64,000 nt of DNA from Allokutzneria multivorans (GCF_039537405.1 NZ_BAABAL010000004.1:299419-363418); one strand, 5' to 3'; positions 35,223 to 44,416 are shown, counted from the first letter of the stretch. Made by a program: numbers and translations. The notes: generated by a model from the sequence alone, not told the origin.

Positions 35223-35855
35223 ATGCACCGGCAGCAGCACGACAGGGGAGCGACCACCGTTCGCGGCCATGAACTCGGCGTGACCGAGGTGGAGCGCAAC
35301 GGGCACGGGAAGCCGCGCTGTCACGCCTGCGGGCAGCCGGTCGGCTTCTGGGCCACCGACAAGCTGACCGGTCTGCTCGACCGCTGGGGCTGGGACGAGC
35401 AGGCGCCGAGCGCGCTGGCCCGCTCCGCCGAGCGCGGGCACGGCTCCGCGCTGCTGGTGATCGACTTCGACCACTTCAAACAGGTCAACGACCTGCACGG
35501 GCACCTCGCGGGCGACGCCGTGCTGACCGCCATGGGCAAGGTGCTGCTGGAGAGCACCCGCTCCGGGGACGTGGTGAGCAGGCTCGGCGGCGACGAGTTC
35601 GCCGTGCTGATGCCGGAGACCACCCTGGACGAGGCCATGGCGGTCGCTGAACGCGTCGGCGCGGCGGTGCGCGGACTGAGCGTGCTGATCCCGTTGGGGC
35701 TCACCGGAACCACCATCGGACGGCACTCCGCCTCCATCGGCTTGGCGGCCTCCCCCGAGCACGGGCGGGAGCTGCGCGATCTGTTGTTGCGCGCGGACTC
35801 CGCACTGCTGGCGGCCAAGCGCCGGGGGCGGGACCAGGTCCGGATCGCCGACTGA
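35223..35855 (+). CDS. Diguanylate cyclase (GGDEF), soluble
   Basis: About 210 residues; ATG 35223 or GTG 35280 could be the start. A CHACG zinc-like motif and TDKLTGLLDRWGW precede a complete GGDEF domain: DFDHFKQVNDLHGHLAGDAVL, then RLGGDEFAVLMPE, and DSALLAAKRRGRD. An inhibitory RxxD site (RSGD) lies exactly five residues upstream of GGDEF, so product inhibition is expected. There is no sensor or membrane part. It should make c-di-GMP from GTP. Confidence 0.88.
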   Translation: MHRQQHDRGATTVRGHELGVTEVERNGHGKPRCHACGQPVGFWATDKLTGLLDRWGWDEQAPSALARSAERGHGSALLVIDFDHFKQVNDLHGHLAGDAVLTAMGKVLLESTRSGDVVSRLGGDEFAVLMPETTLDEAMAVAERVGAAVRGLSVLIPLGLTGTTIGRHSASIGLAASPEHGRELRDLLLRADSALLAAKRRGRDQVRIAD

Positions 35856-35919
35856 GGCCGTCCGCCCACGGCCTCGTTGCCCTGGTCGGCGATCCGGACT
35901 GGTCCTTCCCGCGACCGCA

Positions 35920-37227
35920 CTAGCGCGGTGGCAGCTTCCCCGGGTTCAGCAGTCCCTCCGGGTCGAAGCGGGCCGCCGCCTCGCGGATCTCGTCGAGATT
36001 GTCGTTGTGCAGCAACCACGTGTGCGGGTCGTGCACGTCGACGCCCACGGCGTTGAGCCCCTCGATCCCCGCGTACAACCGCTCCTCGCCGTCGAAGCGG
36101 CACAGCAGCATGCCGACGAGCCCGCGCCCGTCGACGCCCGCTGAGCGGTCCACGCGGAAACCGTCCATGTGCAGCAACGTCTCCGGCAGCACTGCGCGCA
36201 CGTCGTCGGGCCGCGAGGTCAGCCCGGGACCGTAGACCTGGAGGTGGCACAGCTCCGGGCGGGCCTTGCGGGCGCGGTGCGTGACGTGGTTGAACGACAA
36301 CGACGCCAGGTACGCGGCCCCCTTGTCCCGCACCGCGTCCACGGTCCCGCCGTGCGAGGCCACCGTCGCGCTCGCGGAGGTCACGCACGAGCGGTCGACG
36401 ACGGCGCGAACGCTGAAGCGCCCCTCCGGGATGGCCTTGTCCTTCGGGAAGGTCGCCAGCACTCCGGGCTCGTCGATGGACAGGATGCGCGGAGCCGGGT
36501 CGAGCCGCAGCAGCTCGTGCGCTGCCGCCAGGGCGGCCGTCTCCTCGGCGAAGGAGGCGAACACCCCGATCCAGTCCCTGCGCGGCACCAGGGTCACGGT
36601 CGCGGTCGCGATCACCCCGGTCACGCCGTACGCGTGGATGTGCGGAGCGCACTGCCCACTCTCGACGGTGATCAGCGCGCCCTCGTCGGTGCACGGCGCG
36701 ATGTCCATGGCGTGCACGTACTCGTCCCAGGTGTAGCCGTTCTCGACCGAGCCCGTTCCGCCGGAGCCGCCCGCGATGAAGCCCGCGATCGCGCTGCCCA
36801 CGGTGGAGGGCATGATCGCGATCTCCTGGCCGTCGCGCCGCGCGGCCGTCTCGATCGCGGCCAGCGACACCCCGGCCTCCGCACGGACCCATCCCGGGCC
36901 CATGTCGAGGATGCGCGCGCACCGGCTCGTGTCGATGACGAGCCCGTCCCGCAACGGGATTCCCTGGCCGTAGTTGCCGGTGCCCTGCCCGCGCGGAGTG
37001 ACCGGCACGCGGTGCTCGTGCGCGAGCCGCACGGTGCCCGCGATCTGCTCGGGCGTGCTCGGGTAAGCCACCACGTCGGCGAGCCCGGCGGGCAACCGAG
37101 CGGCGAGGATCGGCGACATGTGCGCCCAGTCCGTGGAGGCGACGCGGCGGGCGGTGGCGTCGATCGACACCGCCTCCGTGCCTAAGAGGTCCTCCAGGTC
37201 GGCGATGAGCGCGGCGAGACCGGTCAC
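35920..37227 (-). CDS. FAD-linked oxidase (GlcD-like)
   Basis: A 435-residue protein with an FAD_binding_4 core: VTPRGQGTGNYGQGIPLRDG, VRAEAGVSLAAIETAARRDG, STVGSAIAGFIAGGSGGTGS and a C-terminal FDPEGLLNPGKLP. Such enzymes oxidise 2-hydroxy acids or heterocycles. It is the last gene of the operon; its start (ATG 37227) overlaps the binding-protein stop by 4 bp, so it probably oxidises the transported compound or its breakdown product. Confidence 0.85.
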   Translation of the reverse strand: MTGLAALIADLEDLLGTEAVSIDATARRVASTDWAHMSPILAARLPAGLADVVAYPSTPEQIAGTVRLAHEHRVPVTPRGQGTGNYGQGIPLRDGLVIDTSRCARILDMGPGWVRAEAGVSLAAIETAARRDGQEIAIMPSTVGSAIAGFIAGGSGGTGSVENGYTWDEYVHAMDIAPCTDEGALITVESGQCAPHIHAYGVTGVIATATVTLVPRRDWIGVFASFAEETAALAAAHELLRLDPAPRILSIDEPGVLATFPKDKAIPEGRFSVRAVVDRSCVTSASATVASHGGTVDAVRDKGAAYLASLSFNHVTHRARKARPELCHLQVYGPGLTSRPDDVRAVLPETLLHMDGFRVDRSAGVDGRGLVGMLLCRFDGEERLYAGIEGLNAVGVDVHDPHTWLLHNDNLDEIREAAARFDPEGLLNPGKLPPR

Positions 37228-38390
37228 GGCTTCATGCCGATGGCCGGGTCGATGAACTCGTTGGTGGCGATGTCCTCGACGGTGAGCTTCTGCGGCATGG
37301 GCTTGCGCTGGGCGACCGCGATCGGCGAGACCACGTCGATCATCCGCTGCACCCGTTCGGCCTGGAAGTCACCGATCGTCGCGTTGTGCCCGTTGCCCGC
37401 GATCTTCAGCTTCAGCAGCTGCTCGGTGCTGAACGCGGCCTGCTCGGCGGTGTAGGCGACGCCGGCGCGGTACTTGCGGGCCACGTCCACGATGAGCTTG
37501 TTCACGGCCTCGGGCGAGCGCAGGTAGTCGACCTGGGCCTTCTGCACCATCGGCACGAGCTTCTTCAAGCACGGCGCCAGTTCGGCCTTGCGGTTGGAGC
37601 GGACGGACAGCGCCTCCGGGTAGAGCGGGAACCCGGCATCGTGCAGCAACTGGAACTTCACCGGCTTGCGCCACTGCGCCAGCTGCTTCTCGTACAGGAA
37701 CGGCTCCATCGTGGCGAAGCCCTGCTGTGCCACCGCGCCGCCGGAGGCCACGAACGCGGCGGGGGAGCCGTCGTAGCTGCCGTCGACCTGGCTGCGCTTG
37801 AGGGTTCCCGAGCCGGTCAGGAAGTCCATCATCGTCGCCGAGGAGTAGTAGAGCACCTTGGCGTCGGTGCGCCCGATGTCGGCGATGGTGCTGATGGCAG
37901 GGTGCTTCTGCGGGTCCCACATGATCATGTGCGGGCCGATGTCCAGCGGTGCGACCACTCCGATGGTCGGTTGCGTGCCCGCGAGCATCGCGGCCTCGTC
38001 GGTGCTGATCTGCCCGAGGGTGATCGTGGGGTCCTGGTACAGCAACGAGGTCACGGTCTGGAAGCCGATCACCGGACCGCCCGCGCGGACCTCCAGCTTC
38101 ACCCCGGTGTCGGCGCCGCCGGTGACCAGGCGCCCGGTGACCCGCTTGCGGTCGGTGTCGATCACCGGGTCCGGGCCCAGCAACTGGTAGCTCGCGCCGT
38201 GCTCGGCCTGAGGGGTCCAGTCGGTCTGGAGCACGACGGTGTCCGGGCAGACGCCCTTGAGCACCTGGTCACCCGTTGCCGAGGACAGCTGCGCGGGCGC
38301 CTTGTCCGGCGTGCCACCGCAGGCCGAGAGCGCCAGCGCGGCCACGAGCCCGCCCGCCGCGTACCTCAGTGTGTTGCCGCCCCTGTACAT
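37224..38390 (-). CDS. ABC transporter binding lipoprotein (NMT1/ThiY-like)
   Basis: A 388-residue protein, ATG 38390 with GAGGAG upstream. The signal peptide has the lipobox LALSACGG. The mature part is an NMT1/SsuA/ThiY-like solute-binding fold (VLQTDWTPQAEHG, GPHMIMWDPQKHP). The Trp-Thr-Pro-Gln segment is typical of pyrimidine- or thiamine-precursor-binding proteins. It works with the adjacent permease and ATPase. Confidence 0.85.
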   Translation of the reverse strand: MYRGGNTLRYAAGGLVAALALSACGGTPDKAPAQLSSATGDQVLKGVCPDTVVLQTDWTPQAEHGASYQLLGPDPVIDTDRKRVTGRLVTGGADTGVKLEVRAGGPVIGFQTVTSLLYQDPTITLGQISTDEAAMLAGTQPTIGVVAPLDIGPHMIMWDPQKHPAISTIADIGRTDAKVLYYSSATMMDFLTGSGTLKRSQVDGSYDGSPAAFVASGGAVAQQGFATMEPFLYEKQLAQWRKPVKFQLLHDAGFPLYPEALSVRSNRKAELAPCLKKLVPMVQKAQVDYLRSPEAVNKLIVDVARKYRAGVAYTAEQAAFSTEQLLKLKIAGNGHNATIGDFQAERVQRMIDVVSPIAVAQRKPMPQKLTVEDIATNEFIDPAIGMKP

Positions 38391-38398
38391 CCGACTCC

Positions 38399-39190
38399 TC
38401 ACGTTCGCGGTTCGCGCACGGACTCGTGCCACGACCCCACCACTCGTCCTGCCAGAAAACCGAAGAACCAGAACACGGCGATGCCCAGCGCGGAGGCCAG
38501 CAGCACCGCGGCGAACATCTGCTCCGACTGCAACCGCGAGCGGTACAGGTCGATGAGGATGCCGATGCCGGGCTCGCCCTGCTTGAAGAAGAAGTCGCCG
38601 ACCACCGCGCCGATCACCGACAGCCCCGCCGAGATCCGCAGGCCGGTGAAGATCGACGGCAGCGCGGCCGGGAACTGGAGCTTCCACAGCGTCTTCCAGC
38701 GCCCGGCGCCGTGCAGCCTGAACAGGTCCAGCTGCGCGCTGGTGACCGAGCGCAGCCCGAAGAGCGTGTTGGCGATCAACGGGAACAGCGCGATCAGCAC
38801 GCACACCAGCACCCGGCTGCCGAAGCCGAAACCGAACCAGAAACCGAACAGCGGCACCAGGGCCAGCACCGGGATCGTCTGCAGCAGCACCGCGTACGGG
38901 TAGAGCGAGCGCTCGACCCACTTCGCCTGGCTCATCGCCACCGCCAGGCTCACCGCGACCACGAACGCCACCACCAGGCCCACGAGCGCGACCTGGGCGG
39001 AGAGCGCGAGCGCGGTCAGCAGCTCCGCGAGGTTGTCCGGATCACCGAAGCCGATCACCAGCACGTCGTGCGGCAGCGGCATCAGGAACCGTTCCTGGTC
39101 GCTGAGCAGCAGCAGGCTCGCGGCGTACCAGAGACCGACGGCGGCGAGGAAAACCGCGACCGGCGGTGCGAATCTGCGGGCCAGGATCAC
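38399..39190 (-). CDS. ABC transporter permease (SsuC/ThiX-like)
   Basis: A 263-residue protein with about six membrane helices and the cytosolic coupling helix FRLHGAGRWKTLWKLQFPAALPSIFTGLRISAG, the EAA-like loop of nitrate/taurine/thiamine-precursor-type importers. It starts 4 bp inside the ATPase gene end and ends 8 bp before the binding-protein start. Confidence 0.88.
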   Translation of the reverse strand: MILARRFAPPVAVFLAAVGLWYAASLLLLSDQERFLMPLPHDVLVIGFGDPDNLAELLTALALSAQVALVGLVVAFVVAVSLAVAMSQAKWVERSLYPYAVLLQTIPVLALVPLFGFWFGFGFGSRVLVCVLIALFPLIANTLFGLRSVTSAQLDLFRLHGAGRWKTLWKLQFPAALPSIFTGLRISAGLSVIGAVVGDFFFKQGEPGIGILIDLYRSRLQSEQMFAAVLLASALGIAVFWFFGFLAGRVVGSWHESVREPRT

Positions 39191-39918
39191 CCGGCACCTC
39201 CGCGAAGGCAGGCCGAGATCTTCCCGGCGAGGTGGGTGAACTCGTCCTCGAAGCGCAGTTCGGGGGAGCGCGGGTGGGCGAAGGGCACCGCGAAGTCGCC
39301 GATCACCCGGCCTGGGCGGTCGGAGAGCACGAGCACGCGCGTGGACAGGTAGAGGGCCTCGGTCACCGAGTGCGTCACCATCAGCCCGGCGAACCCGCGC
39401 AGGGTGAACAGCCGCAACAGCTCATCGCCCAGTCGCTGCCTGGTGATCTCGTCGAGCGCGCCGAAGGGCTCGTCGAAGAGGAACAGCTCCGGCTCCACCG
39501 TGAGCGAGCGCGCCAGCGACACGCGCATCCGCATCCCGCCGGAGAGCTGACCGGGACGGTGACCGGCGAAGTCCTTGAGCCCCACCAGCTCGATCGCCTC
39601 GTCCGCGCGCCCGCGGCGTTCCTGCTCCGGCAGGTCCTTCAGCTCCGCCAGAAGCTCCACATTGGACTGAACGGTGCGCCACGGCAGCAGTGTCGCGTCC
39701 TGGAAGACGTAGCCGACGCGCTCGGTCTCACGCCGCACCGCGCCTTCGCTGGCATCGCTGAGCCCGGCGGCGATGCGCAGCAGGCTGGTCTTGCCGCAGC
39801 CGGAAGGGCCGACGACGCTGACGAACTCGCCGGGGGCGACGTCCAGGTCGATGTCCGCCAGCGCGGTGGTGCCGTCGGCGAAGCGCTTGCCGACGCCGGT
39901 GAAGCCGAGCATGGTCAC
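39187..39918 (-). CDS. ABC transporter ATPase
   Basis: A 243-residue protein. GTG 39918 overlaps the deaminase stop (GTGA) with GGAG upstream. It has Walker A GPSGCGKTS, Q-loop VFQDATLLPW, signature LSGGMRMRVSLARSL, Walker B LFLFDEPFGALDE and switch His in VTHSVTEAL. It is the SsuB/TauB/ThiZ type and energises the adjacent permease. Confidence 0.9.
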   Translation of the reverse strand: MTMLGFTGVGKRFADGTTALADIDLDVAPGEFVSVVGPSGCGKTSLLRIAAGLSDASEGAVRRETERVGYVFQDATLLPWRTVQSNVELLAELKDLPEQERRGRADEAIELVGLKDFAGHRPGQLSGGMRMRVSLARSLTVEPELFLFDEPFGALDEITRQRLGDELLRLFTLRGFAGLMVTHSVTEALYLSTRVLVLSDRPGRVIGDFAVPFAHPRSPELRFEDEFTHLAGKISACLRGGAG

Positions 39919-41177
39919 GCCTGTTCTCCGGAAACAGAAGGGAATTCGTGGGTCAGCGTGGTGCGACTGACCACGCGCCCCCGGTGGATCACGATCCGCT
40001 CGGCGCTGGCCCTGGCGACGGCGTCGCCGACCCCGTTGGCGCGAATCGCCAGCAGTTCGGCAGGAAACCCTTGCCGCACTTGGACTTCGGGTAGCCCCAT
40101 CGCGGCGCGGGCGCCGGAGCTGACCGCGTCGTAGGCCGCGCGCGGGCTCAGATGCCCCGCCGAGACCAGCAGTGCGGCGGCCTCCAGAGGATCACCTCGG
40201 CCGATCGGGTTGAACGGGTCCTGCACGTTGTCGCCGCCGCCCGCGACCGTCACCCCGGCTGCCAGCAGTTCGCGCAGCGCGGTGAGCCCGCGCGCCGGAG
40301 CGCCGGTGTGCTCGCGGCTCTGGAGACCGAGGTTGGTCTGCGGCAGGCAGATCACCGAAATGCCAGCTGCGGCAACGCTTTCCGCCACGCGCGCGGCGAC
40401 CTCCGGCGGCTGCATGCCCAGGCTCACGCAGTGGCTGGCCGCCGCCCCGTGCGCGAACCCGGTCTCCTTGACCAGCTCGGCGAAGTGCTCCAGGTAGAGC
40501 ACGTCGGGGTCAGTTGTCTCGTCGGTGTGCAGGTCCACCGGCACGCCGAACTCGTCGGCGATCGCCAGGCACACGCGGTGGCACTCCCGCGGATCCGGGT
40601 CCGCGTAGGGGAAAGCCCCGACCGCGTCCGCGCCCATCTCCACCGAGGTCCGCATCAGCGCCCGGTTCTCCGCCCCCGCTTCGCCGCTGAGCGGCACATC
40701 GACGAACGCGACGAGCTGGAGGTCCAGCCGGTGCTTCAACGCCTCGCGGACCTCTAGCAGCGCCTTGAGGCAGCGCAGTCCGGCGACTCCGCCCACGTCG
40801 ACGTGCGTGCGGATCGCGGTGGCACCGCTGGTCAGCGACATCAGCGCGGCTTCGGTGGCGCGCCGGACGATGTCCTCGTGCTCCATGGAGGGGCTGAACC
40901 CGCGCCACAGCTCGATCGCGGTCACCAGGTCGCCCGCCGGGTTCTCCACCCGCTCCGTGGTCAGCGCCTTGTCCAGGTGGGCGTGCGGCTCGGCGGGCGC
41001 GGGCAGCAGCAGGTAGCCGCTCAGCTCGAGCGCCTCCGGCCAGCCGGTCAGCGACCCGGCCGGGCCGACCTCGGCGATCTTCCCGCCCCGCAGGCCCACG
41101 TCGGCCGTCGCACCGTCGGCCAATCGCACACCGCGCAGCAGCAGGCTCGTCTCCACGCGCGTGGACTCCTCTGTCAT
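39915..41177 (-). CDS. Cytosine-deaminase-like amidohydrolase
   Basis: A 420-residue protein, ATG 41177. Metal-site motifs are PAPAEPHAHLDKAL (HxH), RTHVDVGG, DLHTDETTDPD, GAAASHCVSLG and VAGGGDNVQDPFNP. This is the CodA/AtzC-like branch of the amidohydrolases, which deaminate cytosine, aminopyrimidines or s-triazine derivatives. In an operon with an NMT1-type importer and FAD oxidase it probably acts on an imported N-heterocycle. Confidence 0.82.
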   Translation of the reverse strand: MTEESTRVETSLLLRGVRLADGATADVGLRGGKIAEVGPAGSLTGWPEALELSGYLLLPAPAEPHAHLDKALTTERVENPAGDLVTAIELWRGFSPSMEHEDIVRRATEAALMSLTSGATAIRTHVDVGGVAGLRCLKALLEVREALKHRLDLQLVAFVDVPLSGEAGAENRALMRTSVEMGADAVGAFPYADPDPRECHRVCLAIADEFGVPVDLHTDETTDPDVLYLEHFAELVKETGFAHGAAASHCVSLGMQPPEVAARVAESVAAAGISVICLPQTNLGLQSREHTGAPARGLTALRELLAAGVTVAGGGDNVQDPFNPIGRGDPLEAAALLVSAGHLSPRAAYDAVSSGARAAMGLPEVQVRQGFPAELLAIRANGVGDAVARASAERIVIHRGRVVSRTTLTHEFPSVSGEQA

Positions 41178-42835
41178 GTCCTGATCGTCGGCTGTCGGGG
41201 CGACAGTCCCAAGTGGACGAGGCGCTCGTCGAACTGCTTCACCTCTGGCGAACGCGCCCACGGCTGGAGACTGCGGCGGACGTCGAACATCCACTCGCCG
41301 ACCCGGACCGAGCTGTGCCCGGCCACGATCTCGGCGATCTCCTCCAGCACCCGCACCGCCTCGGGGATCTCCTTCTGCAGCACCAACGCCTTCGCCCGGT
41401 CGATCAACCGGAAGCCCCGGTTGCGCACGAGGTCCGGCGCGGTCAGCTCCAGCGCGCTCTCCGAGGCCTGCAACGCGCGCTTGGACTGGTTCAGCCGCAC
41501 CCAGGACCCCGCCTGGAAGCCCACGCTGAAGCCCCGGTCCACGAAGTACAGGTACTCCGGGTCGTCGTCGGCGAGCCGGTCCGGCAGCAGGCTCTCCACC
41601 CGGTTCAGCGCCCGGCTGGTGGCGATCTCCTGGCCGTCGGTGGAGTAGCCCCACGCCGCCATCTGCTCGGCGTAGGTGGCCAGCAGCGCGCTGCCGGACT
41701 GGGCCGCCCAGCCGCGCGCGGCGAAGACGTGGTCCAGCGCCTTGGGGATCTGCTCGCGGAAGATCGCCATGTGCGCCAGGCAGCAGTGGATGAAGGTGAT
41801 CGTCCGGACGTCCTTGATCGCGTGCGCCGCGGCCAGCCCCTCCCTGAAGTAGCGGTCGGCGGCGGGGTAGCGGCCCACGTCGTAGAGCAGCCACCCGGCC
41901 AGCTGCGACAGCTCCGCGTAGACCTGCACGAGGTCGCGCTCCAGCGCTGAGCGGGACACCCCGTCCAGCATCTCGCCGACCACCGAGCGGTATCGCAGCA
42001 CGGCCTTGAGCACCGGCTCCGGGCCCTTGGAGTCGTCGAGGTGGCGGCACATCCCGGTGACGTTCTTGAAGATCTCGATGGTCGAGGCGTCCGGCCGGTG
42101 CGTGGAGAAGGTGGCCGTGGCCAGGCGCTCGCGCTCCTCCAGCCGCAGCTTGCGGACCACGGGCAGCCCGGAGACGCCGCCGAAGACCTGGGCCAGCCGG
42201 AACAGCGTCTCCTGGCGACCCGGGTCCGGTTCGGTCCTGGTGACCGCGCGGAACAGCTCGAAGGACTCGTCGCGGGTCGGCACCAGCAGCTGGTCCAGCC
42301 CGTTCACCGGTTCCGGGGCCGGGATGTCCAGCGCGTCGGTGAACCGCCTCGGCTGTTCCGCCGAGGTGGAGGTGGACGCGGGCGGTGCGGCGGGGCGAGC
42401 CCGGTTCTGGTCGAGGTGGCTGAAGTCCGCGGCGTCGATCGCGGCCTGGTCCTCGGCGCTGTAGCTGGCGTAGGTCGCGTCGGTGAGGAGCGCGCGGGCG
42501 GCGGCGCAGTACATGCGCGCCAGCACCGGCAGCACCCACATCGAAGGGCGGCGTCCGCCGTCCGGCCACATCTCGTAGTCGTAGAGGCGTTGTACGCGCA
42601 GCGTCGCCGTCGCGGCGGGGTCGAGCCGGTTGAACTCGTCGACCACGTGCGCCGCGCTGCGGTTGTGCGCGAGGCGGTACAGGCGCAACGGGCCGACCTG
42701 ATTGTCGAATGCGAGCACGTCGACGATCTGTGCCCAGGAAAACCCTTTCTCGCGGAGATTCTTCGCGCGCGACTGAGCGCGCGCGGTGTCGTTGTTGCCG
42801 TTGTTCTGGCTAGCCGCGACCACGAGAACCGACAC
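41174..42835 (-). CDS. NsdA-like regulator with TPR-type region
   Basis: About 553 residues; GTG 42835 sits against GGGAGG, so a slightly later GTG is also possible. The N-terminus (RAQSRAKNLREKGFSWAQIVDVL, RLYRLAHNRSAAHVVDEFN, YDYEMWPDGGRRPSMWVL) matches NsdA-type proteins, negative regulators of sporulation and antibiotics in Streptomyces. The rest is helical TPR-like repeats. It overlaps the deaminase start by 4 bp and so heads the catabolic operon. Confidence 0.78.
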   Translation of the reverse strand: MSVLVVAASQNNGNNDTARAQSRAKNLREKGFSWAQIVDVLAFDNQVGPLRLYRLAHNRSAAHVVDEFNRLDPAATATLRVQRLYDYEMWPDGGRRPSMWVLPVLARMYCAAARALLTDATYASYSAEDQAAIDAADFSHLDQNRARPAAPPASTSTSAEQPRRFTDALDIPAPEPVNGLDQLLVPTRDESFELFRAVTRTEPDPGRQETLFRLAQVFGGVSGLPVVRKLRLEERERLATATFSTHRPDASTIEIFKNVTGMCRHLDDSKGPEPVLKAVLRYRSVVGEMLDGVSRSALERDLVQVYAELSQLAGWLLYDVGRYPAADRYFREGLAAAHAIKDVRTITFIHCCLAHMAIFREQIPKALDHVFAARGWAAQSGSALLATYAEQMAAWGYSTDGQEIATSRALNRVESLLPDRLADDDPEYLYFVDRGFSVGFQAGSWVRLNQSKRALQASESALELTAPDLVRNRGFRLIDRAKALVLQKEIPEAVRVLEEIAEIVAGHSSVRVGEWMFDVRRSLQPWARSPEVKQFDERLVHLGLSPRQPTIRT

Positions 42836-43371
42836 CTCCCGCTCCTCCCGGCCGTGGCTGTGTCCGGCGCACATCCTCTCGGGTGCGGACGTGCACGGGC
42901 CACGGTGCGGTCACCGCTGAGTGGAATTGGGGTAAACGGAGCGCCCGTGTGCACGGTACGCGCAGATCACAGCCGTGCCGACCGGGGTAGTCCTCGGATG
43001 ATCGTCGGGGGTATGCCGTACGGCCCCGGCCCGCCATCCTGGTCGTGGTGCCCGTGCGACCAGCGCGGACGCGCGTGGTCGCCTCGGCCCCCTCGGGGGG
43101 CTCGGACATCAGTACGGACGGGTGCATGTGGTTGAACACTTGCCTTTTCGGCTTGCCCGGTTTTCGGCCGGTGATGACGATACCGGTCCCGGGGTGCGGT
43201 GTCTTTCCTCCGGTGGTCGGCTGAGCCGCCATGGCTGAGCACGCCGGTTTGCTCCTCTTCTGCCTGGCGATTGTCGCAGTAGTGGGTTCGTCCGAATGGT
43301 GGCATCGAAAATGTGAGAGAAGGACCGGACTGCTCTGCCTGTTGTGCGGGCTGCTTCGACTTCTTGAAAAT
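42836..43371. other. Intergenic region upstream of the NsdA-like operon
   Basis: This 536-bp divergent region should hold promoters for the minus-strand operon and the plus-strand zinc-ribbon gene. A minus-strand open frame from ATG 43234 down to 42810 begins MAAQPTTGGKTPHPG, but it is basic, low-complexity and overlaps the regulator start, so it is not called. No repeat or RNA gene was recognised. Confidence 0.4.
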
Positions 43372-43590
43372 GTGCTGCTCGGAACCGGGCAGTCCACGAG
43401 GTGGGCGCGCCGGGCCGACTCCGAGCCCGACGACGTGTGGCACGCCGTGACCAACGCGGGCCGCCGCTACGCGCGCATGTGCTGCGGAGCCGCCCTGCAC
43501 GACGTCGACGTGGACGTCGTCACCCGCCGCCCGCGCGGCCGCAAGTGCTCGCGCTGCGCCGAACGCGTCACCACCGTCGGCCGCCGCTAG
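43372..43590 (+). CDS. Small zinc-ribbon-like protein
   Basis: A 72-residue protein from GTG 43372; an in-frame upstream extension to 43231 looks less coding. It has HAVTNAGRRYARMCCGAALHD and a terminal KCSRCAERVT pair, giving two Cys pairs for Zn. This small His/Cys protein type is common in Pseudonocardiaceae near regulators. Its function is unknown. Confidence 0.5.
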   Translation: MLLGTGQSTRWARRADSEPDDVWHAVTNAGRRYARMCCGAALHDVDVDVVTRRPRGRKCSRCAERVTTVGRR

Positions 43591-43769
43591 CTCCTCGCGC
43601 AGTTCCGGGGATCACGGCTCCGTCCGTGCGCGCCGGGCTGTGCGCTGCGCCGTAATCGGTCGACCGGAAACGGTCTCGTGGCTCGGGAAACTGCCGCCCG
43701 CACCGCGTAGAACCCTTGCTACGAGGGAAAACGGGCGTCCGTTGACGGTCGGGCGCGCTTTCGTCTCGC

Positions 43770-43798
43770 TTGACGTCGTGTCATGAGCGTGCTGTACT
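43770..43798 (+). promoter_or_regulatory. Sigma-70-type promoter of the cold-shock gene
   Basis: TTGACG (43770-43775) and TGTACT (43793-43798) are separated by 17 bp, which is good promoter spacing. Transcription from here would give a leader of about 160 nt before the cold-shock start. Confidence 0.55.
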
Positions 43799-43964
43799 GT
43801 TTTTGGTTGAAGGTTTTTGTGTCGTCTTTTTTCTGGCGCTCGCAGGGATTTTTGAGCGAGCGTGTCAGAGTGTCTCGGGTTTCCCGAATTCCACCCTCCG
43901 CGCGCTTGCGCCCGGCCCGCTCGGTCGAGCGGCGCCGCAGTTCGACGCGATGGGATTCAGCGAC
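43799..43964 (+). promoter_or_regulatory. Long T-rich cold-shock leader
   Basis: The leader is strikingly T-rich (GTTTTTGGTTGAAGGTTTTT, CGTCTTTTTTCTGG, GGGATTTTTGAG) against a high-GC window. Cold-shock genes often have long leaders that refold with temperature and control translation. Such control is inferred here. Confidence 0.55.
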
Positions 43965-44168
43965 ATGACTCAGGGCACCGTGAAGTGGTTCAACGCCGAC
44001 AAGGGTTTCGGCTTCATCACCCCCGACGACGGCGGCAGCGACGTCTTCGTCCACTTCTCCGAGATCAACGCGGGCGGCTACCGCAGCCTCGACGAGAACG
44101 CCCGGGTGCAGTTCGAGATCACCCAGGGCAACCGCGGCCCCCAGGCCACCGGCGTCAGCCTCGTCTGA
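43965..44168 (+). CDS. Cold-shock protein (CspA family)
   Basis: A 67-residue protein, ATG 43965 (43950 is a slightly longer option). RNA-binding motifs KWFNADKGFGFI (RNP1) and DVFVHFSEI (RNP2) are intact. It is an OB-fold single-stranded nucleic-acid chaperone. A long leader precedes it and a strong 12-bp terminator follows. Confidence 0.95.
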   Translation: MTQGTVKWFNADKGFGFITPDDGGSDVFVHFSEINAGGYRSLDENARVQFEITQGNRGPQATGVSLV

Positions 44169-44181
44169 CCCCGCACTCCGC

Positions 44182-44218
44182 ACGACGGGCGCCCGCCACC
44201 CCGGCAGGCGCCCGTCGT
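44182..44218 (+). terminator. Terminator of the cold-shock gene
   Basis: ACGACGGGCGCC (44182-44193) and its exact complement (44207-44218) form a 12-bp stem with a 13-nt loop, 13 bp after the stop. Confidence 0.75.
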
Positions 44219-44234
44219 CGTACCCGGGGTACCG

Positions 44235-44410
44235 CGGTCTTCAAGTACAGCGAACCCCCCTCGCAGCGGTCGCTAACCGCCGCAAACCCCGCGTCCTGTT
44301 CCACCGGCCACCGACCGCATCACGGTGGTGCCACGGGTGGACGCGTTGGGTTTGCAGTGGTTGATGACCGCTGCGAGGGGGGTTTGGTGGTCTTCAAGAC
44401 TGGCGAACCC
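44235..44410. repeat. Dispersed GTCTTCAAGAC element, inverted pair (copy B)
   Basis: A forward copy (from GTCTTCAAG at 44237) and an inverted copy (GTCTTCAAGAC at 44390-44400) face each other. Between them a perfect 19-bp inverted repeat, AACCCCCCTCGCAGCGGTC at 44253-44271 and its complement at 44366-44384, can form a large stem. It lies between convergent genes (csp and merR). Confidence 0.8.
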
Positions 44411-44416
44411 GAGGCG

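Noticed and set aside
42810..43500. Minus-strand open frames upstream of the NsdA-like gene
   Set aside because: Low-complexity, basic translations, overlap with the regulator start and no ribosome site of note.
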